Positions 6,032-6,072 of a stretch of 6,072 nt of DNA are shown here, one piece after another (position 1 is the first letter of the stretch; every line of letters begins with the position of its first letter). The DNA comes from Prevotellaceae bacterium (GTDB lineage Bacteria > Bacteroidota > Bacteroidia > Bacteroidales > UBA932), in contig JAIRKX010000151.1 of assembly GCA_031259805.1 (NCBI GenBank), forward strand, positions 1 to 6,072, written 5' to 3'. Below the pieces are notes generated by a model that saw only the letters and a list, made by a program, of their open reading frames with translations, searched no databases and was not told where the DNA came from. Position numbers and translations under genes: made by a program.

Positions 6032-6065
6032 TTTACTTCCGGTAAGTAACATTATCAGAAGTAAA
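6032..6065 (+). promoter_or_regulatory. Alternative hairpins at the start of the downstream leader
   Basis: TTACTT (6033-6038) can pair with AAGTAA at 6044-6049 (loop CCGGT). As part of the longer TTTACTTC (6032-6039) it can instead pair with GAAGTAAA at 6058-6065 (8 bp, 18-nt loop). The two folds exclude each other. They lie at or just after the expected transcription start, so they could shape the 5' end or act as a DNA dyad. Confidence 0.4.
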
Positions 6066-6072
6066 CTTAAAG

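Overview
The window looks like a stretch of ordinary chromosome from a member of the Bacteroidota, probably Bacteroidales. The evidence is threefold. Two strong promoter matches have the Bacteroidetes form (TTTG, a 19-20 bp spacer, then TAnnTTTG), and a third site has a good -7 element. None of the four genes has a clear Shine-Dalgarno sequence. The long transglutaminase-like protein and the wording of the YicC C-terminus also fit this phylum. Coding DNA is moderately GC-rich and the spacers are AT-rich. I cannot name the genus from sequence alone.

Layout. Positions 3-51 hold a seven-copy array of a 7-bp unit. It directly abuts the 3' end of rnpB, the RNase P RNA gene, which lies on the minus strand at 57-374. 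A 92-bp spacer carries overlapping divergent promoters for rnpB (minus) and cutC (plus). Four plus-strand genes follow. They are cutC (455-1183), a 917-residue membrane-anchored transglutaminase-like protein (1252-4005), a YicC/YloC-family endoribonuclease (4137-5018) and a SpoU/TrmH-family RNA 2'-O-methyltransferase (5065-5814). The last 258 bp contain no gene. They end in a strong promoter and the start of a leader for a gene beyond the right edge.

How the parts relate. rnpB, yicC and the methyltransferase all concern RNA maturation or turnover. Only yicC and the methyltransferase are close enough (46 bp) to share a transcript. CutC and the transglutaminase-like protein have no evident functional tie to them. 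I see no defence system, phage, insertion sequence or CRISPR array.

The least ordinary features are these: (1) short tandem repeats, mostly with a 7-bp period, at the 3' ends of three of the four protein genes and beside rnpB, plus an 8-bp duplication at the yicC start; (2) a 12-bp inverted repeat that begins inside the end of cutC; (3) a spacer at 4006-4136 packed with palindromes that resemble dispersed intergenic elements; and (4) a second, apparently dead transglutaminase fold, plus a thioredoxin-like C-terminus without a CxxC, in the large protein.
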